Below are positions 6,950 to 14,530 of a DNA stretch of 31,224 nt, piece after piece. Each line of letters begins with the position of its first letter. Position 1 is the first letter of the stretch. The stretch lies in NCBI GenBank assembly GCA_910576975.1, contig CAJTJY010000008.1:1-31224 (forward strand). The letters are read 5' to 3'. This DNA comes from an uncultured Lachnospiraceae bacterium. GTDB taxonomy: Bacteria; Bacillota; Clostridia; Lachnospirales; Lachnospiraceae. The translations under genes and the position numbers were made by a program. The notes under the pieces were generated by a model. The model made no database searches and was not told the DNA's origin. It saw only the letters and a program-made list of their open reading frames with translations.

Positions 6950-8113
6950 TTATTTGATTACTCTGACTTTGAGCACGCCTGCGATTTCCTTTAGCTGCTC
7001 CACGGCAGCCTCTGTCACCGGGGAATCAATGTCAAGCAAAGAGTAAGCATAATCTCCTCTGCTCTTATTCGTCATATCTGAAATATTGATATTGTTATCC
7101 CCCATCACGGCAGTATATTTACCGATCAAGCCTTTGGCATTCTTGTGAAGAATTGCCACACGCCCTTCTGCTGCGCAAATGCCCATGTCGCAGCTCGGGA
7201 AGTTGACGGAATTGCGGATGTTCCCATTCTCCAGATAGTCAATGACCTCTTGCACTGCCATCACTGCGCAATTGTCCTCCGATTCTGCCGTGGAAGCTCC
7301 CAAATGAGGAATGACGATGCATCCCTCTTTTCCTGCCGTCGTACTATTTGGAAAATCAGTAACATACTTCTTCACCTTGCCTTCGTTTAAGGCAACGAGA
7401 ATAGCTTCCTCGTCCACCAGGAGATCTCTTGCAAAATTAAGGATGACTACCTCCTGCTTCATCATGTCAAAGGCTTCCTTGTTCAGCATTTTCTTTGTAT
7501 TTTCCATCAGTGGAACATGGATCGTGATATAATCGCATTCCTTATAAATATCCTCCACATTGCTGATATGCTTTACGCTTCTGGACAAATTCCATGCTGC
7601 ATTGACGGAAATGTAAGGGTCATAACCATACACGTCCATGCCCAGATGGGTAGCTGCGTTCGCCACTTTGACGCCGATTGCGCCCAAGCCGATCACACCT
7701 AATTTCTTTCCGCAGATCTCGCAACCTGCGAAAGCTTTCTTGGCTTTCTCCGCATCCTTTGCAACGGTTTCACTGCCCTGATTATCCAATACCCAGTTAA
7801 TGCCCCCGGTAATGTCGCGGGAAGCAAGCAGCATGCCGGCAAACACCAGCTCTTTGACGCCATTGGCGTTAGCTCCTGGCGTATTGAATACCACGATCCC
7901 CTGATCTGCGCATTTTTCCAGCGGAATATTGTTTACCCCGGCTCCTGCCCTGGCAACCGCATCCAGTCCTTGCGGCAGTTCCATGTCATGCATGGCTGCG
8001 CTTCTGACCAGTACTGCCTGGGCGTTCTTCATATCTTCTGTCTTTGTATAATTCCCACCAAACAAATCAATTCCTATGCTGGCAATGGGATTTAAGCAAT
8101 AATACTGAAACAT
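6950..8113 (-). CDS. serA: D-3-phosphoglycerate dehydrogenase
   Basis: A 387-residue NAD-dependent 2-hydroxyacid dehydrogenase with a C-terminal ACT domain, the short clostridial form of SerA. The dinucleotide motif GLGAIG is at residues 142–147. The catalytic region shows the NFARD arginine and the HLGAST histidine. The last 75 residues form the ACT domain expected to sense serine. It oxidises 3-phosphoglycerate to 3-phosphohydroxypyruvate, the first step of serine synthesis, and passes the product to SerC encoded just upstream. The ATG at 8111–8113 lies one base after the serC stop codon and has AGGAG upstream, which I prefer to an upstream in-frame start within serC. The pair is translationally coupled. 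Confidence 0.92.
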   Translation of the reverse strand: MFQYYCLNPIASIGIDLFGGNYTKTEDMKNAQAVLVRSAAMHDMELPQGLDAVARAGAGVNNIPLEKCADQGIVVFNTPGANANGVKELVFAGMLLASRDITGGINWVLDNQGSETVAKDAEKAKKAFAGCEICGKKLGVIGLGAIGVKVANAATHLGMDVYGYDPYISVNAAWNLSRSVKHISNVEDIYKECDYITIHVPLMENTKKMLNKEAFDMMKQEVVILNFARDLLVDEEAILVALNEGKVKKYVTDFPNSTTAGKEGCIVIPHLGASTAESEDNCAVMAVQEVIDYLENGNIRNSVNFPSCDMGICAAEGRVAILHKNAKGLIGKYTAVMGDNNINISDMTNKSRGDYAYSLLDIDSPVTEAAVEQLKEIAGVLKVRVIK

Positions 8114-8114
8114 C

Positions 8115-9194
8115 TTAATTCTCCTCTTCAAACTTCTTCATAAAGTCAACTAATTTTTCCACGCCTTCTTTTGGCATCGCATTATAAATGCTTGCGCGCA
8201 TGCCGCCTACGGTCCTGTGTCCCTTGAGATTTACAAAACCTGCCGCTTCTGCCTCCTTGACAAATTTTGCATCAAGCTCCTTATCTCCAGTTACAAAAGG
8301 AACATTCATCAAAGAACGGTCTTCCTTTCTCACGGTACCTTTGAACATCTTGCTTTGATCCAAGAAATCATAGAGAATCTTTGCTTTCTCCTCATTGCGC
8401 TCTTTCATCGCTGCAAGGCCGCCCAGCTTCTTAATCCACTGAAACACTTTGCCACAGATGTAAATGCCATAAGCAGGCGGCGTGTTGTAGAGAGAATCAG
8501 CGTCTGCATGAGTCTTATATTTTAGCATCGTGGGAGTCCCAGGAAGGGTATCTTCTGTAATCAAATCCTCCCGGATAATCACAATCACCACTCCTGCCGG
8601 ACCAATGTTTTTCTGCACGCCTCCGTAAATGATTCCATACTTTGACACATCAACCGGCTCAGACAGAAAGCAAGAAGACACATCTGCCACCAGGGTATGT
8701 CCCTTGGTATTGGGAAGCGCTTTATATTTCGTTCCATAAATCGTGTTGTTTTCACAAATATATACATAATCCGCATCTTCTGGAATCTCCAGATCGGAAC
8801 AGTCTGGAATATAGGAAAACGTCTCATCTTCTGAGGACGCCACTTTCACAGCCTCGCCATAAATCTTTGCTTCCTGAAAAGCTTTTTTGGCCCACTGTCC
8901 CGTTACAATATAAGCTGCTTTTTTATTCTTCATAAGATTCATGGGAATCATGGCAAATTGCTGTGATGCGCCGCCTTGTAAAAATAATACTCTATAATTG
9001 TCTGGAATGTTCATCAGCTCTCTTAAATCCGCCTCTGCCTCCTTGATAATCGCATCATATATCTTGGACCGGTGGCTCATCTCCATAACGGACATGCCGC
9101 TTCCCTTGTAATCCATCATTTCCTCTGCCGCTTCACGCAAAACCTCTTCCGGCAGGACGGCTGGCCCTGCAGAAAAATTATAAACTCTGCTCAT
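8115..9194 (-). CDS. serC: Phosphoserine aminotransferase
   Basis: A 359-residue class-V PLP aminotransferase of normal length. The N-terminus YNFSAGPAVLP and the GGASQQF segment (74–80) are typical of SerC, and the PLP lysine is K195 in GGVQKNIGPAG. It converts 3-phosphohydroxypyruvate and glutamate to phosphoserine and 2-oxoglutarate. The ATG at 9192–9194 follows AGGAGGAAAAG. It is the first gene of the serC–serA unit, 137 bases downstream of ilvB, with a probable promoter in that gap. No serB phosphatase is next to it. Confidence 0.94.
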   Translation of the reverse strand: MSRVYNFSAGPAVLPEEVLREAAEEMMDYKGSGMSVMEMSHRSKIYDAIIKEAEADLRELMNIPDNYRVLFLQGGASQQFAMIPMNLMKNKKAAYIVTGQWAKKAFQEAKIYGEAVKVASSEDETFSYIPDCSDLEIPEDADYVYICENNTIYGTKYKALPNTKGHTLVADVSSCFLSEPVDVSKYGIIYGGVQKNIGPAGVVIVIIREDLITEDTLPGTPTMLKYKTHADADSLYNTPPAYGIYICGKVFQWIKKLGGLAAMKERNEEKAKILYDFLDQSKMFKGTVRKEDRSLMNVPFVTGDKELDAKFVKEAEAAGFVNLKGHRTVGGMRASIYNAMPKEGVEKLVDFMKKFEEEN

Positions 9195-9269
9195 CTTTTC
9201 CTCCTCTTGCCGTCTTGTGTGCAAAACAAACACAAAACGATCTCCATACTCATGCGCATCTTAGCGCAT

Positions 9270-9298
9270 ATTATTTAAATATCCTGTAAAGAAATCAA
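9270..9298 (-). promoter_or_regulatory. Probable serC–serA promoter
   Basis: On the minus strand TTGATT (9293–9298) is 17 bases upstream of AATAAT (9270–9275). A small hairpin, ATGCGC/GCGCAT, follows in the leader. Read-through from ilvB is also possible because no clear terminator separates them. Confidence 0.4.
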
Positions 9299-9331
9299 AA
9301 ATTCCTTATAGAATACACGTTACCAATCATT

Positions 9332-11005
9332 TTACTTGATATCGCTCTCATCAAATGCTTCACTGATCGCCCTCCCCGGCGCAACCATCGGCCACACTTT
9401 ATCATCACTATCGACAATGCAGTCAATCAGAACCGGCGACTCGCTTTCTAGCGCTTCCGCAAAGGCTTGCTGGAATTCTTCCCTGGTAGCCGCCTTAATG
9501 CCTTTTGCTCCCATCGCCTCTGCCAGCTTTACAAAGTCTACGCTGTCATTTAAAACGGTCGCAGAATAATGCTGCTCATAAAACAATGTCTGCCACTGCC
9601 GTACCATTCCCAGCACGTGATTATTGACGACTACCTGAATCAGAGGTAGTTTTTGGCGCACCGCCGTGGCAATCTCATTCATATTCATGCGAAAACAGCC
9701 ATCTCCTGCAATATTAACCACCTGCTTTTTTCGATTTGCCATCTGCGCCCCAATGGCAGCACCCAGACCATAGCCCATGGTTCCTAATCCCCCAGAGGTA
9801 ATCAGCGTGCGGGGTCTGCTGTAGCGATAGAATTGTGCCGCCCACATCTGGTGCTGCCCGACTTCTGTCACTATAACGGCGTCCCCCTTGGTCTGCCTGT
9901 AAATTTCTTCTATAATGTAAGGGCCGCTGAGCCCAGCATCTGAATAGCGCAAAGGATATTTTTCTTTATATTCTAAAATTTTGTCGAGCCACTCCTTATG
10001 TTCCTGCTGCGTAATCTTTTGATTCAGCTGGATGAGAATTTCTTTGATGTCTCCAATGATATGAGCGTCTGTCAAAATGTTCTTATTGATTTCTGCCGGA
10101 TCAATGTCAAACTGAAGGATTTTGGCATTTCTTGCAAATTTCTTGGCATTTCCAATTACACGGTCGCTAAACCTAACGCCCACTGCAATCAAAAGATCAC
10201 ATTCACTGACGCCATAATTAGAAGTCTTAGTCCCATGCATCCCAAGCATTCCTGTATAGAGCTTATGATTGCCATCGAACGCTCCTTTGCCCATCAATGA
10301 ATCTGTCACTGGCGCCTGTACTTTTTCCACGAATTCCATCAATTCGCCGCTTGCCTCCGAGATCACTGCGCCGCCGCCTACAAAAATATAAGGCTTCTTA
10401 GATTTCTGAATCAGCTCTGCCGCCTGATCTAAAGCTTCCTCTGTGATATCTTCTGAGCGACGTACTTTTCGTTCCACGGTTACAGGACAGAACTCTGCTT
10501 TGTTCACCGTTACATCTTTGGGGATATCCACAAGCACCGGACCAGGACGGCCTTTTTGTGCAATGCAAAACGCGCGGCGAATCGTTTCCGCAAGCTTTCC
10601 AACGTCCTTTACAATAAAGTTATGCTTGGTAATCGGCGTGGTGATTCCTGCGATATCAATTTCCTGAAAACTGTCCTTGCCCAGCAAAGACACGCCCACG
10701 TTACAAGTAATCGCCACCATGGGAACAGAATCCATATAAGCGGTGGCAATCCCTGTCACCAGATTAGTTGCCCCAGGCCCTGAAGTTGCAAAGCAAACGC
10801 CAACTTCGCCAGTGGCCCTTGCATAACCGTCTGCCGCATGGCTCGCTCCCTGCTCATGCGATGTCAATACATGCGTAATCTCATGGCTATGTTTATACAA
10901 TTCATCATACACATTTAAAATGGCTCCTCCCGGATAACCAAAGACAGTATGAACACCTTGCTCTTTCAAACACTCAATAACAATCTGTGCTCCTGTCAGC
11001 TGCAT
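9332..11005 (-). CDS. ilvB: Acetolactate synthase, large (catalytic) subunit
   Basis: A 557-residue ThDP enzyme with the expected N-terminal segment GYPGGAILNVYDEL (holding the ThDP-activating glutamate) and the C-terminal GDG…NN ThDP–metal motif beginning GDGCFRMNMNE. It condenses two pyruvates, or pyruvate with 2-oxobutyrate, the first common step to valine, leucine and isoleucine. FAD and Mg-ThDP are expected cofactors. The gene begins 18 bases after leuB and shares its promoter. No small regulatory subunit (ilvH/ilvN) is present in the window, so it must be encoded elsewhere or be absent. GAGGAA precedes the start. Confidence 0.93.
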   Translation of the reverse strand: MQLTGAQIVIECLKEQGVHTVFGYPGGAILNVYDELYKHSHEITHVLTSHEQGASHAADGYARATGEVGVCFATSGPGATNLVTGIATAYMDSVPMVAITCNVGVSLLGKDSFQEIDIAGITTPITKHNFIVKDVGKLAETIRRAFCIAQKGRPGPVLVDIPKDVTVNKAEFCPVTVERKVRRSEDITEEALDQAAELIQKSKKPYIFVGGGAVISEASGELMEFVEKVQAPVTDSLMGKGAFDGNHKLYTGMLGMHGTKTSNYGVSECDLLIAVGVRFSDRVIGNAKKFARNAKILQFDIDPAEINKNILTDAHIIGDIKEILIQLNQKITQQEHKEWLDKILEYKEKYPLRYSDAGLSGPYIIEEIYRQTKGDAVIVTEVGQHQMWAAQFYRYSRPRTLITSGGLGTMGYGLGAAIGAQMANRKKQVVNIAGDGCFRMNMNEIATAVRQKLPLIQVVVNNHVLGMVRQWQTLFYEQHYSATVLNDSVDFVKLAEAMGAKGIKAATREEFQQAFAEALESESPVLIDCIVDSDDKVWPMVAPGRAISEAFDESDIK

Positions 11006-11023
11006 ATTATCGTTCCTCGCTTT

Positions 11024-12127
11024 CTATTTTATCCGCTCTGCAATCAAATCTCCCATCTGAACCGTTCCCACCTGTGTTACAAAAGCTCTTTTCGCCTCTT
11101 CCTGCGGCATGATGTCAATGGTTCGAAATCCCTCTTTGAGGACTTGCCTTACTGCTTCCTCCACTGCGTCCGCTTCCCGGTCCAAGTCAAAAGAATACCG
11201 AAGCATCATCGCTGCGCTTAATATTGTGGCTATGGGATTTGCAATTCCTTTTCCTGCAATATCTGGCGCGGAACCGCCGCTCGGTTCATACAGGCCAAAC
11301 TTTGTGTCATTGAGGCTTGCGGATGACAGCATGCCAATCGATCCTGTCACCATGCTCGCCTCATCGGATAATATATCACCAAACATGTTCTCTGTCAAAA
11401 TCACGTCAAATTGCCTGGGATCCTTTACCAACTGCATAGCGCAATTATCCACCAGCATATGTTCTAAAGCTACCTCAGGATAGTCTTTCGCAACTTCCTC
11501 TACAACCTTCCTCCAAAGCCTGGAAGAATCAAGCACGTTTGCCTTGTCCACGCTGGTCACTTTCTTCCTGCGCTTTTTGGCAATGTCGAATCCCCGCTTT
11601 GCAATTCTTCGGATCTCATTTTCATTATATGTAAGCGTATCTTCCGCAGTCAGCACTCCGTCCCGCTCTTCTGTTACCCTGCTTCCAAAATACAAGCCGC
11701 CAGTGAGCTCCCTCATAATCATCATGTCAAAACCGTCACCGATAATATCCTCTCGCAAAGGACATGCCTCTTTTAATTCCTGATACAAATATGCAGGCCT
11801 TAAGTTGGCAAATAAGTTCAAGGACTTGCGAAGCTTCAAAAGCCCGGCTTCTGGCCTTAACTGCGGCGAAAGCTGGTACCAGGGAGAAGTACTTGTATTG
11901 CCCCCGATCGAGCCCATCAGCACCGCATCTGAGGCTTTTGCCTGTGCAATGGCTTCCTCCGTCAAAGGCACTCCTGTAGCGTCGATGGAAACGCCTCCCA
12001 TCAATATTTCATCATAAGAAAACGTATGACCGAATGCCTCCCCTGCTTTATTCAAAACCTTCTTTGCTTCTTTTACAATCTCCGGCCCTATGCCGTCTCC
12101 TGAAATCACTCCAACCTGGTAATTCAT
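11024..12127 (-). CDS. leuB: 3-isopropylmalate dehydrogenase
   Basis: A 367-residue member of the isocitrate/isopropylmalate dehydrogenase family. Diagnostic stretches include GDGIGPEI near the start, SVDKANVLDSSRLWR, and TENMFGDILSDEASMVTGSIGM with the metal-binding aspartates. It performs the NAD-dependent oxidative decarboxylation of 3-isopropylmalate in leucine synthesis. It is first in a leuB–ilvB unit. Partner genes leuA, leuC and leuD are not in the window. A strong promoter lies about 45 bases upstream and the leader is too short for a T-box, so control by a T-box at this promoter is unlikely. Confidence 0.95.
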   Translation of the reverse strand: MNYQVGVISGDGIGPEIVKEAKKVLNKAGEAFGHTFSYDEILMGGVSIDATGVPLTEEAIAQAKASDAVLMGSIGGNTSTSPWYQLSPQLRPEAGLLKLRKSLNLFANLRPAYLYQELKEACPLREDIIGDGFDMMIMRELTGGLYFGSRVTEERDGVLTAEDTLTYNENEIRRIAKRGFDIAKKRRKKVTSVDKANVLDSSRLWRKVVEEVAKDYPEVALEHMLVDNCAMQLVKDPRQFDVILTENMFGDILSDEASMVTGSIGMLSSASLNDTKFGLYEPSGGSAPDIAGKGIANPIATILSAAMMLRYSFDLDREADAVEEAVRQVLKEGFRTIDIMPQEEAKRAFVTQVGTVQMGDLIAERIK

Positions 12128-12171
12128 GCTCTCTCATTCCTTCCTGACTGCGTTTCTAAAATTTATCAGTA

Positions 12172-12200
12172 ATTATAGTATATTTATCTGTAGATTTCAA
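12172..12200 (-). promoter_or_regulatory. leuB–ilvB promoter
   Basis: On the minus strand TTGAAA (12195–12200), a 17-base spacer and a perfect TATAAT (12172–12177). It is close to consensus, with a leader of about 38 bases. Confidence 0.75.
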
Positions 12201-12214
12201 CCATCAAATATATG

Positions 12215-12246
12215 ACTAAAACACTCTCTGCCAAGGCTGAGAGTGT
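12215..12246 (-). terminator. Probable terminator of yajC
   Basis: On the minus strand ACACTCTC and GAGAGTGT form an 8-bp stem, extended by an inner GCC/GGC (12221–12246), followed by TTTTAGT. The U-tract is short, but the position just after yajC and before the leuB promoter supports termination. Confidence 0.6.
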
Positions 12247-12255
12247 CTTAAAGTT

Positions 12256-12579
12256 CTATTTATTCTCTTTTTCGACTGCATCCTCGGGCTTCTCCACCAT
12301 TGCAATAGCAGATTTCTGCATAGGGATACGGCAATTTTTGTTATTTCCAAATTCAACGATCACAGTGTCTTCCGTAATATCAATGACTATTCCATAAAAT
12401 CCACTGGTAGTCAAAATCGTATCCCCAACGGCAAGTTCTGCCATCATGGCGTTTTTGCGCTTTGCCTCTTTCTGCTGGGGACGGATCATCATAAAATAGA
12501 GAGCTACCAGCATCACGATAATCCAGATCAGGGAAAACCCGGTCATGCTGCCTGCTGCTTCCTGAGCTAAAATAGACAT
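12256..12579 (-). CDS. yajC: Preprotein translocase accessory subunit YajC
   Basis: A 107-residue protein with one N-terminal transmembrane helix (about residues 14–32, ending in the typical MMIRPQQKE) and a cytoplasmic domain containing the GD-I-TTSGFYG-V motif. This is standard YajC, which associates with SecDF–SecYEG in the inner membrane. AGGAGG precedes the ATG. It follows tgt, the common bacterial order, but secD/secF do not follow here; a terminator and leuB come next. It has its own promoter and a folded leader, so it need not depend on tgt transcription. Confidence 0.93.
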   Translation of the reverse strand: MSILAQEAAGSMTGFSLIWIIVMLVALYFMMIRPQQKEAKRKNAMMAELAVGDTILTTSGFYGIVIDITEDTVIVEFGNNKNCRIPMQKSAIAMVEKPEDAVEKENK

Positions 12580-12620
12580 ATTCTTTCCTCCTGCTTCTCC
12601 TGTTTTGTTTCATAATATGA

Positions 12621-12683
12621 AAGACTCTCACGGCTCCGGACGCTGATCGCCGGGGCAATTTAGTCTTGCGCAATTTTATGCGC
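12621..12683 (-). promoter_or_regulatory. Two-hairpin structured 5' leader of yajC
   Basis: In the minus-strand RNA a first hairpin, GCGCA/TGCGC (12668–12683), is followed without a gap by a second. AAGACT pairs with AGTCTT (12621–12626 with 12662–12667), enclosing GCCCCGG/CCGGAGC (12633–12656, one G·T). Together they take up most of the roughly 105-base leader between the predicted start near 12684 and the ribosome site. There is no adequate U-tract, so it is not a plain terminator. I recognise no known class. Confidence 0.4.
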
Positions 12684-12690
12684 TTATACT

Positions 12691-12719
12691 ATTCTACACA
12701 AAATAGCATCCCAGGGCAA
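12691..12719 (-). promoter_or_regulatory. yajC promoter
   Basis: On the minus strand TTGCCC (12714–12719), a 17-base spacer ending in TG and TAGAAT (12691–12696), an extended -10. It lies in the 244-base gap after tgt. Confidence 0.6.
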
Positions 12720-12823
12720 GCTTTTTCCGATAATTTATAAGAATTTAATTCTTCTTAGGTTGCTTTTTTATTTTGATCGCCATGCAAATAGAAGATTTTG
12801 GCAATCACAGAACACGGAACATC

Positions 12824-13975
12824 TTATATCCTTGCTGTGTCTGTCGCTGTCTGCTGAGCCATGCCATATAGCTTTTCTTGCTTATATGACTGAAATCTTC
12901 CAGCATCCAGCGCATCCCGAATCTCTTTCATCATGTTATTATAAAAATAAAGATTATGCAACACGCAGAGGCGCATTCCCAGCATTTCCTTAGCTTTCAG
13001 AAGATGGCGGATATATGCCCTGCTGTAATGACGGCAGGCAGGGCATTGGCACCCTTGCTCGATAGGTTTTGCATCCAGCTCATACCTTTGATTAAACAGG
13101 TTTAATTTTCCCTGATTAGTATAGACATGCCCATGACGTCCATTCCTGCTTGGATAAACGCAGTCGAAAAAGTCCACCCCTCGTTCCACGGCTTCTAGAA
13201 TATTGGCGGGCGTCCCGACTCCCATCAAGTAAGTAGGCTTGTCTTTCGGAAGACAGGGAACTGTGACATCCAAAATATGGTACATTTGTTCATGACTTTC
13301 TCCCACCGCAAGACCGCCGACAGCATATCCATCCAAATCCAGTTCGGAAATGGCTTTTGCATGATCAATGCGGATATCTTCAAAAATCGCTCCTTGATTA
13401 ATGCCAAACAGCATTTGACTTCGATTGATGGTAGTTTCCAATCCATTGAGCCTCATAAGCTCTTTTTTACAACGGCTCAGCCAGCGGGTAGTCCGTGCCA
13501 CAGAATCCTCGACATAAGAACGATTAGCGACGCTGGAAGGACATTCGTCAAACGCCATGGCGATCGTAGATGCCAAGTTCGACTGGATCTGCATGCTCTC
13601 CTCTGGTCCCATGAAAATTTTCTTTCCATCAATGTGGGAATGAAAATATACGCCTTCTTCCTTGATTTTGCGCAACCCTGCCAGTGAAAACACCTGGAAT
13701 CCTCCGGAATCCGTGAGAATAGGTCTGTCCCAGACCATAAATTTGTGCAACCCGCCTAATTTTTTAATAATCTCGTCTCCCGGCCGCACATGGAGATGAT
13801 ACGTGTTCGACAATTCCACCTGTGTTCCAATTTCTTTCAAGTCCTGCGTAGACACAGCGCCTTTAATGGCAGCGACAGTTCCTACATTCATAAATACTGG
13901 CGTCTGGATCACGCCATGGACGGTATGAAATTCCCCGCGCTTTGCCCTGCCCTCCTGTTTTAACAATTTATACAT
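12824..13975 (-). CDS. tgt: tRNA-guanine(34) transglycosylase
   Basis: A 383-residue bacterial Tgt. The general-base D89 is in DSGGFQVFSL, the nucleophile D271 is in FFDCVYPSRNGRHG, and the zinc ligands are C309, C311 and C314 (CQCPAC) plus H340. It exchanges guanine-34 of GUN anticodons (Asp, Asn, His, Tyr) for preQ1 or a related base on the route to queuosine. No queC/D/E/F or queA is in the window. I chose the ATG at 13973–13975, with AAAGGA upstream, over an in-frame start 25 codons earlier whose extension does not resemble the family. The promoter at 14145–14173 implies a leader of about 160 bases. Confidence 0.94.
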   Translation of the reverse strand: MYKLLKQEGRAKRGEFHTVHGVIQTPVFMNVGTVAAIKGAVSTQDLKEIGTQVELSNTYHLHVRPGDEIIKKLGGLHKFMVWDRPILTDSGGFQVFSLAGLRKIKEEGVYFHSHIDGKKIFMGPEESMQIQSNLASTIAMAFDECPSSVANRSYVEDSVARTTRWLSRCKKELMRLNGLETTINRSQMLFGINQGAIFEDIRIDHAKAISELDLDGYAVGGLAVGESHEQMYHILDVTVPCLPKDKPTYLMGVGTPANILEAVERGVDFFDCVYPSRNGRHGHVYTNQGKLNLFNQRYELDAKPIEQGCQCPACRHYSRAYIRHLLKAKEMLGMRLCVLHNLYFYNNMMKEIRDALDAGRFQSYKQEKLYGMAQQTATDTARI

Positions 13976-14144
13976 AAATTTATTCCTTTCTAGTATTTTA
14001 ATACATAGGCGTTTGCGAAACCCAATAGTTTTAAGAATTTTGGAAACCATTCAAAAACATTGAAAATTAATATTTTCTGATACCATATGAAATTTTGATC
14101 ATTCGGCAGCTTCGCAATTACCTAATTTTACTACAATGCCTAAA

Positions 14145-14173
14145 AGTATAGCAGATTCCTTACTTATTCTCAA
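14145..14173 (-). promoter_or_regulatory. Probable tgt promoter
   Basis: On the minus strand TTGAGA (14168–14173), a 17-base spacer ending in TGC and TATACT (14145–14150), giving an extended -10. It lies inside a 76-codon open frame (14099–14329), which argues against that frame being a gene. Confidence 0.6.
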
Positions 14174-14262
14174 TGAAAACTTTTGATGTCTTTGCTTTAT
14201 TTCTAAAGTCGCAAAATTACAAAGAATCCTGCCTAACAGTTCTTTTCTCACTTTCACTTTGA

Positions 14263-14435
14263 GTTTCCCATTTTGCAATTCATAGTGCCAAAAGGTCTTG
14301 CTGCCTTTGGCAGCATAGACATCTTGCACAAAAAGTGCTTGAAAATCTAGCTTTTCAGAGCGCTTTTATGTGCAAAGTGTTTTCATCACTTTGTGATGGA
14401 AACCTTTTGGCGCTATGAATTCAAAATGGGGAAAC
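14263..14435. repeat. Large nested inverted repeat with cloverleaf-like fold
   Basis: Two 34-base arms (14263–14296 and 14402–14435) are inverted copies differing at only a few bases; the left arm begins GTTTCCC and ends CCAAAAGGT. Between them are three separate hairpins. The first is TGCTGCC-TTT-GGCAGCA (14299–14315). The second is a long imperfect stem of about 23 pairs around a TCTAGC loop (14323–14377). The third is CATCAC-TTT-GTGATG (14384–14398). The whole can fold as a closed stem with three arms. No transposase, tRNA features or long conserved ORF are seen. It could be a MITE or REP-like element, a structured RNA or a recombination site. The rest of the 13976–14530 gap holds only the tgt and aroC promoters. 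Confidence 0.6.
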
Positions 14436-14453
14436 TTAAATCACTTTCACCTA

Positions 14454-14482
14454 TTGAACAGCGTTTCATAACGTGTTAAAAT
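14454..14482 (+). promoter_or_regulatory. aroC promoter with tandem 13-base repeat
   Basis: TTGAAC (14454–14459), a 17-base spacer and TAAAAT (14477–14482). The -10 region overlaps two tandem near-copies of a 13-mer (TAACGTGTTAAAA then TAACGTGATAAAA), which could be an operator. The promoter starts 19 bases beyond the palindromic element. Confidence 0.55.
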
Positions 14483-14530
14483 AACGTGATAAAATGTCGA
14501 AGATTTAATATAGATTCAGGAGGTCTCACT

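Noticed and set aside
14099..14329. A 76-codon open frame on the minus strand between tgt and aroC.
   Set aside because: Its start lies in the palindromic element, it has no ribosome site, and a good tgt promoter lies inside it. It is more likely repeat-derived than a gene.
14263..14435. The cloverleaf-like palindrome as a tRNA gene or tmRNA.
   Set aside because: It is about 173 bases long and the closing stem has 34 pairs. There is no T-loop GTTC motif, anticodon arm of normal size or CCA end.
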